This document shows, in pieces, positions 8,588 through 17,193 of a stretch of DNA of 64,000 nt. The stretch's first letter is position 1. Each line of letters starts with the position of its first letter. Below the pieces are notes generated by a model. That model searched no databases. It saw only the letters and a list, made by a program, of their open reading frames with translations, and was not told the origin of the DNA. Source of the stretch: JBCFBK01 sp038562555. Lineage in GTDB: Bacteria; Bacteroidota; Bacteroidia; Bacteroidales; Prolixibacteraceae. Where the stretch lies: the NCBI GenBank assembly GCA_038562555.1, contig JBCFBK010000025.1:1-64000 (forward strand). The letters are read 5' to 3'. The position numbers and the translations under genes were made by a program.

Positions 8588-8769
8588 AAAAAGGAAACAA
8601 AAAAATACTGACCGGATTCCGGCTATCGGAGAGTAACCTGAAATTCATTGAAGAAACGGGTGAAAAGCTGGGCATGAGCAAGACCTCCGTGCTGGATATG
8701 ATGCTTACCGTGGTCAGAAGGGATAAAGCAATGCTGACCGACCTTATCCGCAATGCGCTCCACGACTAA
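8584..8769 (+). CDS. Small ribbon-helix-helix-like protein
   Basis: A 61-residue basic-N-terminal protein. ILTGFRLSESNLKFIEETGE followed by KLGMSKTSVLDMML has the strand-helix-helix spacing of MetJ/Arc-type DNA-binding proteins, in which the strand (TGFRLS) contacts DNA. The assignment is from pattern only. It overlaps the J-domain gene by 4 nt, and the palindrome at 8181-8195 upstream of the pair is a possible binding site. It is not placed like a toxin-antitoxin module, since no toxin family is recognisable in the partner. Confidence 0.6.
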   Translation: MKKGNKKILTGFRLSESNLKFIEETGEKLGMSKTSVLDMMLTVVRRDKAMLTDLIRNALHD

Positions 8770-8817
8770 TGAAAAAGAAGATTTCTGTCTTGCAGCGAAT
8801 CCTATGAATTAGTTTCT

Positions 8818-8825
8818 TATTTTTG
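8818..8825 (+). promoter_or_regulatory. Bacteroidota -7 element upstream of the chemosensory operon
   Basis: TATTTTTG matches TAnnTTTG and ends 4 nt before the ATG of the STAS gene, so the transcript would have an extremely short or no leader. No TTTG at the standard upstream spacing is evident. Confidence 0.45.
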
Positions 8826-8829
8826 ATTT

Positions 8830-9138
8830 ATGAATGACTTTCATATTGAAATCAAAAAAAACGTGGGAGAGCGAGACCGGCTTGTCTTTTCAGGGGTGCT
8901 GACTATCGACCACACGGATGAAATAAAAGCAAGGTTAATGCAAATGGTATCAACTTTTTCATCATCTTTGAATATAATTATTGAAGAAGTTGTTGAGTTT
9001 GATATATCCTTTCTTCAGTTACTTCATTCGTTTATGAACTTAATGAAAACCAGGGAAATTGACGTTACGGTTAGCTGGCTGACTGACGAAGAACAGACGA
9101 AACTGCTTCGTGCTGCGGGTTTCTCAAAATACCTGTGA
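8830..9138 (+). CDS. STAS domain protein
   Basis: A 102-residue single-domain protein with the SpoIIAA/STAS pattern: an initial strand, RLVFSGVLTIDHTDEIKARL, NIIIEEVVEFDISFLQLLHS and a final helix TKLLRAAGFSK. STAS proteins act as partner-switch or scaffolding modules. The usual phosphorylatable Ser position after the D(x)SG loop is here DISFL, so Ser is present but the context is atypical. It is the first gene of the chemosensory operon, overlapping cheY by 4 nt, and so probably belongs to signalling output or array assembly. The partner is not known. Confidence 0.75.
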   Translation: MNDFHIEIKKNVGERDRLVFSGVLTIDHTDEIKARLMQMVSTFSSSLNIIIEEVVEFDISFLQLLHSFMNLMKTREIDVTVSWLTDEEQTKLLRAAGFSKYL

Positions 9139-9518
9139 CTATGGTTCCTAAAAATCAGAAAAAGCTTGTTGTAGTTGAGGATTCCGACAGTGTCAGGGAA
9201 GCGATCGTATTTGCGCTGGAAAAGTCGGGTTTTGAAGTTTTAACAGCAACCAACGGTTTGGAAGCTATTTCCGTTCTGAACGGAGCGAAAGTAGATCTGT
9301 TGCTGACGGACTATCATATGCCTGAGATGAACGGATTGGAACTGATCAGATGGGTGAGGCAAAAAGAAGAGTACAAACGTTTGCCTGTTTTGGTTTTAAC
9401 CACCGAAAGTCAGCGGGATATTATCATAGAAGCAAAGAATGCCGGAGCGACAGGATGGATTTATAAGCCTTTTGCTGTTGACCGGTTAATACAGACAATT
9501 AGACAAATAATCCGGTGA
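9135..9518 (+). CDS. cheY: CheY-like single-domain response regulator
   Basis: A 127-residue stand-alone receiver: acidic pocket VVEDSD, phospho-acceptor Asp in LLTDYHMPEMNG at about residue 56, Thr in VLTTES and Lys in YKPFAV. It has no output domain, so it acts by protein contact, most likely as the phosphoryl acceptor of the CheA encoded immediately downstream. It overlaps the STAS gene by 4 nt and cheA by 4 nt (GTGA). In a cluster without flagellar genes the downstream target is unknown. Confidence 0.9.
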   Translation: MTMVPKNQKKLVVVEDSDSVREAIVFALEKSGFEVLTATNGLEAISVLNGAKVDLLLTDYHMPEMNGLELIRWVRQKEEYKRLPVLVLTTESQRDIIIEAKNAGATGWIYKPFAVDRLIQTIRQIIR

Positions 9519-11515
9519 TAGAGAAATTTCAGCAGCGATTTGTCGAGGAAGCCCGGGACAATTGTGACCGGCTCGAACAGCATCTGATGGAATTGGAGCA
9601 TGACTTTACCAACCAGAATGGTATCAACGAAGTGTTCCGGATCATGCATTCGCTGAAAGGAAGCGGGGGGATGTTTGGTTTTGGTATGTTAAGTGAGTTC
9701 ACGCATGAACTGGAGTCACTTTATGAACTGATACGCGAGGGAAAACTACTGTTAAATTCAACGATTATTAGTTTTACCTTGCGCGCTGTCGATGTTTTGA
9801 GAAGTCTGCTCAGTCCGGTGATACCTGACGATGTTAAACGACTTGTCATCCAATATAAAGCCGAGTCGAAACTGCTTTTATCGGGTGGGGCCGGAGTCGA
9901 TGCTGTTCAGGAGTCTTCTGCAAAAACGATTAAAATGGCGGCGGAGGAAAAAAAACAGCACACCTGGTACCTTTACTTTAAACCGAACGGGCATATCTTA
10001 AATAATGGGACCAATCCGTTATATCTGTTGGATGAACTAAACACGCTGGGCGAATGCCTGGTTGAAGCCGACCTGTCGGAGATTCCGCTCCCCGGGCAGC
10101 TTCTTACCGACAATTGCTATACCGCCTGGCGAGCTGTTTTGACCACCGCTGCCGGACGCAATGAAATCGAAGATGTTTTCCTGTTTGTACAGGAGCAGTC
10201 ACGAATTGACCTGATTGAGCTGCCCGACCTTCAGCTCCCTGCCAAGGAAGAATTGCTCAGGCGGTTTTCAGCGGAAGAGCCCGAAGCTGTCATCCGGCAA
10301 TTAAAAAGCGGGAAAGCAGCGCCGGCAGAAACAGCCGTAAAAATGGTAAAAAACCTTGCTGAAGATGCTTCGCTCTCGACCATCCGGGTGGAATCTGCGC
10401 GCGTTGATGAATATATGAACCTGGTAAGTGAAATGATTATTGCTCAGTCCAGGTTATACTCCGTGGCGCTGGCCAGAAAAGACAAGGAAATTGAGGCCCT
10501 CGCCGAACGTTTCGACAGGCTCACCCATCAGTTCCGGGAAAATGCGTTTGACATGAGCCTGATTCCGCTGTATCATATTGTGACCCGTTTCAGAAGACTG
10601 ATACGGGACTTGTCGGCCGAACTCAACAAGGAAATTAATCTTTCTTTAAGCGGCCTGGAGACTGAGATTGACAAGAATGTGATTGAGAAGCTGGTTAATC
10701 CCATGATCCATATCATCCGCAACTGTGTTGATCATGGGATCGAATTGCCTGCCGATCGGATAAGCAAGGGTAAACCGGTCGCCGGTACAGTTTCCATTTC
10801 AGCAGGCTACGAAGGAAATTCCATTGAAATCAACATCAGGGACGACGGGAAAGGCCTTGACCTGGAGCGGATCAGAAAGAAGGCTCAGGAAAGAGGGTTG
10901 CTCAGGGAGGACGAATATAAGACCGATGAGGAACTGATTCAGTTCATTTTCAAGCCCGGCTTCACAACTTCCGAGCACTTATCGGACGTATCAGGGCGGG
11001 GAATAGGACTGGATGCGGCCCGGAAAATCATCCATGACCTGCGTGGTGAGATTACCGTTTCAACGGAACGTGGGTGGTGGACCTGTTTTACCATCAGGGT
11101 CCCCTTAATGCTTTCCATTATTGACGGTCTGCTGGTGAAAATTCGTGACGATGTATATATCATTCCTACTTCCGGTATCGAAAAGATTTATCCCTTAATC
11201 ACCGGAGCGGAAGAGCATACCGTTTTCCAGGTCCGGGTTTTCGAAGGAAGACAAATCCCTTATCTGGATCTGCGGGAAGAATTCTATCCTGGTTCAGCGC
11301 ATTTAACGCACCAGTATCTGATCGCCGTTAGCTATAAAAGCCAGGTCTTCGGACTGGTTGTCGACGATGTCGTTCGTGAATATCAGGCGGTTGTAAAACC
11401 GGTTGGAAAACTGGTACAAAATGGCTATTTGTTTATGGGAGCGAGCATTCTCGGCGACGGGAGTGTTGCCCTGGTACTTGACATTAATTCGATCATTCAA
11501 AAATTCTCACGATAG
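9515..11515 (+). CDS. cheA: Chemotaxis-type histidine kinase CheA
   Basis: Cytoplasmic kinase of a chemoreceptor array, 666 residues, GTG start overlapping cheY. Domains: Hpt/P1 at residues 1-110 with phospho-His45 in IMHSLKGSGG; a P2-like region at about 150-260 (YLYFKPNG); dimerisation P3 at about 285-350 (RVESARVDEYMNLVSEM); HATPase P4 at about 385-530 with the N-box HIIRNCVDHGIELP and RDDGKGLDL; CheW-like P5 at about 535-664. The last ATP-lid motif reads SGRGIGLDA and is intact, but the final strand has GWWTCF where GTTF is usual. It phosphorylates CheY and probably CheB. Confidence 0.95.
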   Translation: MIEKFQQRFVEEARDNCDRLEQHLMELEHDFTNQNGINEVFRIMHSLKGSGGMFGFGMLSEFTHELESLYELIREGKLLLNSTIISFTLRAVDVLRSLLSPVIPDDVKRLVIQYKAESKLLLSGGAGVDAVQESSAKTIKMAAEEKKQHTWYLYFKPNGHILNNGTNPLYLLDELNTLGECLVEADLSEIPLPGQLLTDNCYTAWRAVLTTAAGRNEIEDVFLFVQEQSRIDLIELPDLQLPAKEELLRRFSAEEPEAVIRQLKSGKAAPAETAVKMVKNLAEDASLSTIRVESARVDEYMNLVSEMIIAQSRLYSVALARKDKEIEALAERFDRLTHQFRENAFDMSLIPLYHIVTRFRRLIRDLSAELNKEINLSLSGLETEIDKNVIEKLVNPMIHIIRNCVDHGIELPADRISKGKPVAGTVSISAGYEGNSIEINIRDDGKGLDLERIRKKAQERGLLREDEYKTDEELIQFIFKPGFTTSEHLSDVSGRGIGLDAARKIIHDLRGEITVSTERGWWTCFTIRVPLMLSIIDGLLVKIRDDVYIIPTSGIEKIYPLITGAEEHTVFQVRVFEGRQIPYLDLREEFYPGSAHLTHQYLIAVSYKSQVFGLVVDDVVREYQAVVKPVGKLVQNGYLFMGASILGDGSVALVLDINSIIQKFSR

Positions 11516-11998
11516 ATGAACAATCAGATCATTTCAGGACTCACATCCTATCTCATATTTCAACTCGGTTCAGAGAAATTTGCGGTGAATATCGGTCACG
11601 TCAGGAAGATTTTGGAAATGCCCCATATCACGAAAGTACCGCATGCCCCGGCGCTCTATCTGGGCGTTATAAATCTTTTTGGCGATGTTCTTCCGGTCAT
11701 TGACGGGCGCATAAAATTTGGCATGAAGCAGAAGGAGGCCGACAACAATACCTGTATAATTATTTTAATGGTGCAGGTTGATCAGGAATTTTTTAATATT
11801 GGCTTTGTTGTTGATCAGGCCTTGCAAGTCATTGATATCAAAGATGAAGACCTTAATTCCGCTCCTGAAGTTGGAAAGAAATTCCAACTGGATTTTATCA
11901 GCGCTGTAGCAAAAGTGCAGGATGAATTTATTCTGGTACTCAATACGGCCAAATTGTTTGATGAAGAAGACTATACTGCTTTAAATACTGATCTTTAA
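11516..11998 (+). CDS. cheW: Chemotaxis coupling protein CheW
   Basis: A 160-residue CheW domain that couples CheA to chemoreceptors. The family pattern is clear: LIFQLGSEKFAVNIGHVRKI, then KVPHAPALYLGVINLFGDVL with PVIDGR. The start codon follows the cheA stop with no gap, so translation is likely coupled. The length is normal. The acidic C-terminus (DEEDYTALNTDL) is a little longer than in E. coli CheW. It forms one array with CheA and the MCP encoded next. Confidence 0.93.
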   Translation: MNNQIISGLTSYLIFQLGSEKFAVNIGHVRKILEMPHITKVPHAPALYLGVINLFGDVLPVIDGRIKFGMKQKEADNNTCIIILMVQVDQEFFNIGFVVDQALQVIDIKDEDLNSAPEVGKKFQLDFISAVAKVQDEFILVLNTAKLFDEEDYTALNTDL

Positions 11999-12008
11999 TA
12001 ATAAAATC

Positions 12009-13928
12009 ATGCGCTTTGTTGATCTCAAATTAAGGGTTAAATTTTATTGGGCTTTTGCCTTGTTTATTATAATTGCTCTTTTCCTGAGCCTGAATTCTGT
12101 TTACAGTTTACTGCGCTTTGAAAAAAGCTTCAACGCCTTGTCTGCGGAGGTGACGCCGGAACTGGAATTTGCCAATAACGTGACAAAACGTACCCGGCAG
12201 GCTGCATACGCCATGCAGGGATACCTGCTTTCGGGCGCCACCGGTTATAACGAGCAGGCTACGGAGGAACTGGAGCAACTCATGCGGGATTTCAAAGCTG
12301 AAAAGCAGGCGTTGAATTTATCGTCAAAAGGAGGGGACGTTGTTCAAAAAATAGAAACGGCTGAAAATATGATCGCTCAGTATCAGGAGTTGATCAGGGA
12401 AGCTTACGATTCGGGTGAAGATGTTCTGGCTGCAAAAGCACGCCTCGACAACAGCGAAGACAGGTATCTGGAACAGTGTCGTCAATTAATGGAAAATCAA
12501 CGAAATGCAGGAGTAGTGCGACTTTACACGCTTGCACACCAGGCAAGTTTACTGGTCAGAACCCGGAATATTGCGGATATGCGGCAGGCCACCGACGAGT
12601 TGCGGGCCTTATTCGCGGAAGCTGATCAAATCGTCAGCCGGCAAGGGACAGCCAATCTGGCAAATGCGGTTACTGAATACAAAAACGATATTTATGCCCT
12701 GGCTGACAACAGTAATAAGATGGCCTTGCTCTATGAACAGCATAAGGAGCTTTCTGATCGCTTAATAGCACAGGCCAACGTGTTGAGGGAAAATATCCTC
12801 GAAAATGTTTCAGAAACCGCAGCCCAATTTTCCGGAACCGGCACTGCGTCAATTATCCGGAATCTAATTGCGGTACTGATAGCCATTACGATTGCCTTAT
12901 TTGCGGTGATTTTTATCAGTAAACTGATCACAAAACCCCTGTTTAAGGGAATCGAGTTTGCTCAGGCCATATCAAAAGGAGATCTGACGGCCCGGCTCGA
13001 TGTCAATCAGAAAGACGAACTTGGAGATCTGGCTGCCAATTTGCAGCAGATGAGCGAGATTATGCGGCAAACGATTTCCTCGGTGACAACTGCCGCCGAT
13101 AACATGGCGAATGCCAGTATGGAGCTCAGTTCGACCTCGCTCAATGTGTCTCAGGGTGCTTCGGAACAAGCCTCGTCGGCCGAAGAAGTTTCAGCAGCGA
13201 TTGAAGAGATGACTGCGAGCATCCAACAGAATACGGAGAATGCAAAAGCGACCGAGAAAATATCCCTGCATGTGGAAACGGGTATCCTTGACGGTAAGGA
13301 GAAAGTGGATAAAACGATTGATGCGATCAGGGTAATCGCAGACAAAATTTCGATCATCGGAGAAATTGCCTTCCAAACAAATATCCTGGCGCTAAATGCT
13401 GCCGTTGAAGCGGCCCGGGCAGGCGAACACGGGCGTGGCTTTGGTGTTGTGGCGGCAGAGGTAGGAAAGCTGGCTGAACGGAGTAAAAATGCTGCGCTTG
13501 AGATCGACCGGTTGACGAGGGTTAGTGTCAGCAGTGCCGAGGAAACCGGATCAATCATGAATCACATCGTCCCTGAAATTCACAGAACCTCCGCTTTGAT
13601 TCATGAAATCGTGGTTGCCGGTGTGCAGCAGCATGCCGGGGCCGATCAGATCAATACGGCAATTCAGCAATTAAACCAGGTTACACAGCAAAATGCTGCC
13701 GCCTCGGAAGAACTGGCTACGAATGCCGAAGAGCTGTCAGCTCAGGCCGGGCATTTACAGCAGACGGTTTCGTTTTTTAAGGTGGTAACGGGCGAACGCT
13801 CTCGTCTACCCGCGGGGAAGACTGTCAAACCTCAGATAAAACCGCCCGTTGCACTGCCAAAAAGGGAAGTAAAAGGTGTGGTTCTGAATCTGGACGATGG
13901 CTCGGACGAAGAGTTTGAACGGTTTTGA
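12009..13928 (+). CDS. Methyl-accepting chemotaxis protein
   Basis: A 639-residue transmembrane receptor: TM1 at residues 12-33, a helical periplasmic sensor of about 250 residues (four-helix-bundle type), TM2 at about 284-304, HAMP to about 357, then the cytoplasmic signalling domain. The hairpin tip contains AFQTNILALNAAVEAARAGE at about residue 455. The extreme C-terminus after a flexible linker reads EFERF, which fits the degenerate aromatic-x-x-aromatic tether used by some receptors for CheR/CheB, with Phe in place of Trp. It is the only receptor in the window and is presumably the dedicated input of this operon. The ligand is unknown. Confidence 0.93.
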   Translation: MRFVDLKLRVKFYWAFALFIIIALFLSLNSVYSLLRFEKSFNALSAEVTPELEFANNVTKRTRQAAYAMQGYLLSGATGYNEQATEELEQLMRDFKAEKQALNLSSKGGDVVQKIETAENMIAQYQELIREAYDSGEDVLAAKARLDNSEDRYLEQCRQLMENQRNAGVVRLYTLAHQASLLVRTRNIADMRQATDELRALFAEADQIVSRQGTANLANAVTEYKNDIYALADNSNKMALLYEQHKELSDRLIAQANVLRENILENVSETAAQFSGTGTASIIRNLIAVLIAITIALFAVIFISKLITKPLFKGIEFAQAISKGDLTARLDVNQKDELGDLAANLQQMSEIMRQTISSVTTAADNMANASMELSSTSLNVSQGASEQASSAEEVSAAIEEMTASIQQNTENAKATEKISLHVETGILDGKEKVDKTIDAIRVIADKISIIGEIAFQTNILALNAAVEAARAGEHGRGFGVVAAEVGKLAERSKNAALEIDRLTRVSVSSAEETGSIMNHIVPEIHRTSALIHEIVVAGVQQHAGADQINTAIQQLNQVTQQNAAASEELATNAEELSAQAGHLQQTVSFFKVVTGERSRLPAGKTVKPQIKPPVALPKREVKGVVLNLDDGSDEEFERF

Positions 13929-13960
13929 TCGGGGAGTCAAAAAATTTAACCGACGTCGCA

Positions 13961-14803
13961 ATGACCTATCGTCTTTTACAAATATCGGAAAAGGATTTTC
14001 TTCGTCTCGGCGGACTGCTGACCGAACGTTACGGGATCAAAATGCCTCCCGAAAAGAAGATATTGTTCCAGTCCAGGCTTCAGAAGAGACTTCTGGAACT
14101 GGAAATGACGTCGTTTCAGGAGTACGGTGAGTTTATTTTGAACCCGTTGAATACGGAAAGTGAACTGACCCGGATGGTTGATTACTTGTCGACCAACAAA
14201 ACAGATTTCTTTCGTGAAGTCCGGCATTTTGATCTTATACTATCGACAATTCTTCCTGAACTGTGCAACAGCGGATTGCCGGATTACCTGATCAGGTGCT
14301 GGAGCGCGGGCTGTTCAACCGGTCAGGAGGCATTTTCACTGGCCATGACACTGGAAGAATACAAGCTTAAAACGGGCGCTTCATTCGATTATTTCATCCT
14401 GGGCAGCGATGTGTCGGCGAGGGTTCTCGAGATCGCCCGTTCGGGCATTTACCCCTTCAGCCAGTCGGCCCTAATTCCCCATGCGTACCTGAAGCGCTAT
14501 GTGCTGAAAAGCAAGGATCCGAAAAACCAGCGGATTAAAATAGCGAAATCGATCAGGTCGAAGACCAGTTTTATATACGGGAATTTAATGGACGCAAATT
14601 ACCGGATTAATCATAAATTCAGGATTATCTTTATCCGGAACACCCTGATCTATTTTGGCCGTGAGGATCAGAGGCGAATTTTGGAGCGGGTGCTTGGCCA
14701 TTTGGAGCCGAAAGGCTATTTGTTTATCGGGCATTCTGAATCTCTGATCGACTTTAACCTCCCTGTTTCCCTGATCGGTCCGGGCATATACCAAAAAAAC
14801 TGA
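13961..14803 (+). CDS. cheR: Chemoreceptor glutamate methyltransferase CheR
   Basis: SAM-dependent enzyme that methylates glutamates of the MCP. The N-terminal helical part recognises the receptor (LGGLLTERYGIKMPPEKK). The Rossmann part has the motifs TDFFRE, CWSAGCSTGQEAFSLAM, GSDVSARVLE and IFIRNTLIYF. ATG at 13961 gives 280 residues and is chosen here. A TTG at 13925 overlapping the MCP stop (TTGA) is in frame and would add 12 residues, matching the coupled-start habit of this operon. With CheD and CheB it provides an adaptation system. Confidence 0.93.
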   Translation: MTYRLLQISEKDFLRLGGLLTERYGIKMPPEKKILFQSRLQKRLLELEMTSFQEYGEFILNPLNTESELTRMVDYLSTNKTDFFREVRHFDLILSTILPELCNSGLPDYLIRCWSAGCSTGQEAFSLAMTLEEYKLKTGASFDYFILGSDVSARVLEIARSGIYPFSQSALIPHAYLKRYVLKSKDPKNQRIKIAKSIRSKTSFIYGNLMDANYRINHKFRIIFIRNTLIYFGREDQRRILERVLGHLEPKGYLFIGHSESLIDFNLPVSLIGPGIYQKN

Positions 14804-14805
14804 TT

Positions 14806-15657
14806 ATGAACGAATCAACAGATAAAGCCACAATTGCAGGTTTAACAGCCATGAATAAAGAACTGACTTCAGAACTGTTTGAAGTTAACAGGCGACTTAA
14901 GGAGTCGGAAGCTTTTAAGAGTCACTTCATCAGCAATATTACGAACGAGATTCTCAACCCGTTTTCCAGCATTTTAGCCCTGTCAGAGAATATCACGAAC
15001 CTGAACGACGCAGATATAAAGCAGGCCAGAAAGATGGGGGGATTGATCCATCGGGAGGCTCATCAGCTTAACTTCCAGATGAAAAATATTTTTGCTGCAG
15101 CAATGATCGAAGCGGGCCTGGACAAACTGATACCAGGATCTGTTAACGTAGCTGACCTGGCAGACCGGGCGGTTCATTTTTTTTCGTTTGAAATCAGCCG
15201 TAAACAACTGGCAACAGATTTACAGATTGAAGAACACAGCGGTGTCCGGTCGTTCGTTACCGATGAGGCCAAGCTCGATCTGATCGTAAAAAACCTGCTG
15301 AGTAATGCAGTAAAATTTAGTCCTCCAAAGGGGGTGATTAAAATCAGACTGGGAATCGAAGAAGGCAGGCTTAAACTGACTGTCCGTGATTTTGGCCCTG
15401 GAATTCCCGAGGAAGAATATAAAGTGATATTTGACCGTTTCCGCCGGCTGGATCAAAGCATCAGCTCGCTGAATACGGGACAGGGATTGGGTCTGTCGAT
15501 CGTTAATGCCTATTTGCTTGAATTGAACGGGATTATTTCGCTGGACAGCCCTTCCGGAGGCGGATTTGAAGTGATGATCGATCTGCCTGAACTGGTTCGT
15601 CCGGATGAAGGTGATGACCTTGGCGATTTTTTATTGAATAGTGAAGAAAAATTCTGA
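14806..15657 (+). CDS. Histidine-kinase-like protein lacking the phospho-acceptor His
   Basis: A 283-residue soluble protein with an N-terminal coiled coil (residues 1-38), a HisKA-like helix pair and an HATPase domain. In the H-box, HFISNITNEILNPFSS, the residue aligned with the autophosphorylated His is Asn47 (codon AAC). The ATP-binding part looks complete: KNLLSNAVKFSPP, RDFGPGIPEE, GQGLGLSIV. It may bind ATP and dimerise without autophosphorylating, or transfer phosphate elsewhere. It sits between cheR and cheD in a tightly packed operon (2 nt and 3 nt gaps), so a regulatory role in the chemosensory system is inferred. Confidence 0.82.
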   Translation: MNESTDKATIAGLTAMNKELTSELFEVNRRLKESEAFKSHFISNITNEILNPFSSILALSENITNLNDADIKQARKMGGLIHREAHQLNFQMKNIFAAAMIEAGLDKLIPGSVNVADLADRAVHFFSFEISRKQLATDLQIEEHSGVRSFVTDEAKLDLIVKNLLSNAVKFSPPKGVIKIRLGIEEGRLKLTVRDFGPGIPEEEYKVIFDRFRRLDQSISSLNTGQGLGLSIVNAYLLELNGIISLDSPSGGGFEVMIDLPELVRPDEGDDLGDFLLNSEEKF

Positions 15658-15660
15658 AAT

Positions 15661-16125
15661 TTGAAGGAACAGGACCAATATTATCTGCATCCTTCATCAA
15701 TCATCGTGCGGAGTGAAGGCCGTATTTATACCGTATTAGGATCATGCGTGTCGGTGTGTCTTTACGACAAAAGGAAAAAAAGGGGAGGCATGAATCACTA
15801 TATGATGCCGTTTTGGAACGGAGAAGGGCTTGAAACCCCCCGTTACGGAAATGTAGCGATTCCAAAGCTTATTTTAGAGATGCTTGAAAAAGGAAGTATG
15901 AAAAAGGATCTTATTGCTAAGGTTTTCGGGGGGGCAACCATGTTGGGGGAGGGAAGTTCAGTTTTTCAGACAGGGGAGAAGAACATGGCGGTGGCTGACC
16001 GACTGTTGAAGGAATTCGGCATCCCGGTTACGGCTTCCAGCACGGGAGGCGACAGGGGGCGGAAAATCTGGTTTGATCCGGCTACCGGAGATGTTTTACA
16101 GCAATATATTTTAAAAAGCCGATAA
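15661..16125 (+). CDS. cheD: Chemoreceptor glutamine deamidase CheD
   Basis: Deamidates receptor glutamines to glutamates, creating methylation sites for CheR. The 154-residue protein has the catalytic Cys in TVLGSCVSVCLYD (about residue 28), the catalytic His in GGMNHYMMP (about residue 45) and the Thr/Ser of ASSTGGDRGRKIWFDP near the end. The start is TTG, three nucleotides after the preceding stop; no nearby ATG gives a full domain. It forms a complete receptor-modification set with CheR upstream and CheB downstream. Confidence 0.93.
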   Translation: MKEQDQYYLHPSSIIVRSEGRIYTVLGSCVSVCLYDKRKKRGGMNHYMMPFWNGEGLETPRYGNVAIPKLILEMLEKGSMKKDLIAKVFGGATMLGEGSSVFQTGEKNMAVADRLLKEFGIPVTASSTGGDRGRKIWFDPATGDVLQQYILKSR

Positions 16126-16127
16126 CG

Positions 16128-17189
16128 TTGAACGGGCATAAAAAAATAAAGGTACTGATTGTCGACGATTCCCAGAGCATCAGAAGATCACTGACGATGA
16201 TCCTGGAAGAAGACCCGCGGATAAGTGTGATCGGCACGGCGGCTGATCCCTATGAGGCGGCAAAGCAAATCGCCGTGGTTGTTCCCGATGTCATTACACT
16301 CGACCTGGAAATGCCCCGCATGAATGGCCTCACTTTTCTGAAAAAGCTGATGAATCAGCACCCGATCCCCGTAGTGATTGTATCTTCTTTCACTGCCGGG
16401 CGGAGAGAACTTGGCATCCGGGCGCTTGCCCTGGGTGCGGCCGGGATTGTCACTAAGCCACGGTGGGATCAGCCGGAAGAAATGAGAGACCTTGGTATGA
16501 GGTTACGTGATGCGGTGTATGCTGCATCAATGCAAAACATGACGAAGCACCGTGCGGCGCGCGAAAAACAGGCTGACAAAAAGGAAGCTGCTGCTGTTGT
16601 TCATTATTACAATCAGGGAAGCGCGAACAAACTGATTTTGATTGGTGCCTCGACAGGTGGTACGGAACTAATTTCGTCAATTCTCCGGTCGCTCAGATCC
16701 GATTTGCCGCCGATCTTAATTGTACAGCATATGCCTGGCGATTTTACCGGAGCCTTTGCCAATCGGCTGAACGCGGAATGCAGCCTGACCGTAAAGGAGG
16801 CCGGAAGAAACGAAAAATTGTTGAACGGGCACGTCTATATTGCCAACGGATTTTTTCATTTGGTTGTGAAAAAGATAGCAAATGAGTATGTTTGTGATCT
16901 GGCTGACGGGGAACTTGTAAACCGTCACCGGCCTTCGGTCGATGTTTTGTTTAAATCGGCCTCCGGTTTATTTCCGGAAAGGCAGCTAATGGCAATTCTG
17001 TTAACAGGGATGGGGGCAGACGGCGCCAGAGGGCTGCTTGAACTGAAACAAAAAGGGGCAATTTGCATTGCGCAGGATGAGGAATCATGTGCGGTGTATG
17101 GGATGCCCCGGGAAGCTGTCCTGATGGATGCCGTCAATATGATCGGTTCTCCGGGAAAAATAGTAGAATGGATGAATAACTTCGCGTAA
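16128..17189 (+). CDS. cheB: Chemoreceptor methylesterase CheB
   Basis: Phosphorylation-controlled esterase that removes receptor methyl groups. The N-terminal receiver is complete (IVDDSQ, TLDLEMPRMNG, VSSF, TKPR). After a linker at residues ~125-160 the esterase domain shows Ser in LIGASTGGTE (about 172), His in IVQHMPGDF (about 198) and Asp in LTGMGADGARG (about 295). The start is TTG, 2 nt after cheD; the length of 353 is normal. The charged linker KHRAAREKQADKKEAAA replaces a clear receptor-tether helix. Confidence 0.95.
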   Translation: MNGHKKIKVLIVDDSQSIRRSLTMILEEDPRISVIGTAADPYEAAKQIAVVVPDVITLDLEMPRMNGLTFLKKLMNQHPIPVVIVSSFTAGRRELGIRALALGAAGIVTKPRWDQPEEMRDLGMRLRDAVYAASMQNMTKHRAAREKQADKKEAAAVVHYYNQGSANKLILIGASTGGTELISSILRSLRSDLPPILIVQHMPGDFTGAFANRLNAECSLTVKEAGRNEKLLNGHVYIANGFFHLVVKKIANEYVCDLADGELVNRHRPSVDVLFKSASGLFPERQLMAILLTGMGADGARGLLELKQKGAICIAQDEESCAVYGMPREAVLMDAVNMIGSPGKIVEWMNNFA

Positions 17190-17193
17190 ATTC

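Noticed and set aside
8584..8769. Antitoxin of a toxin-antitoxin module
   Set aside because: The partner is a J-domain protein with an HPD motif, not a recognisable toxin.
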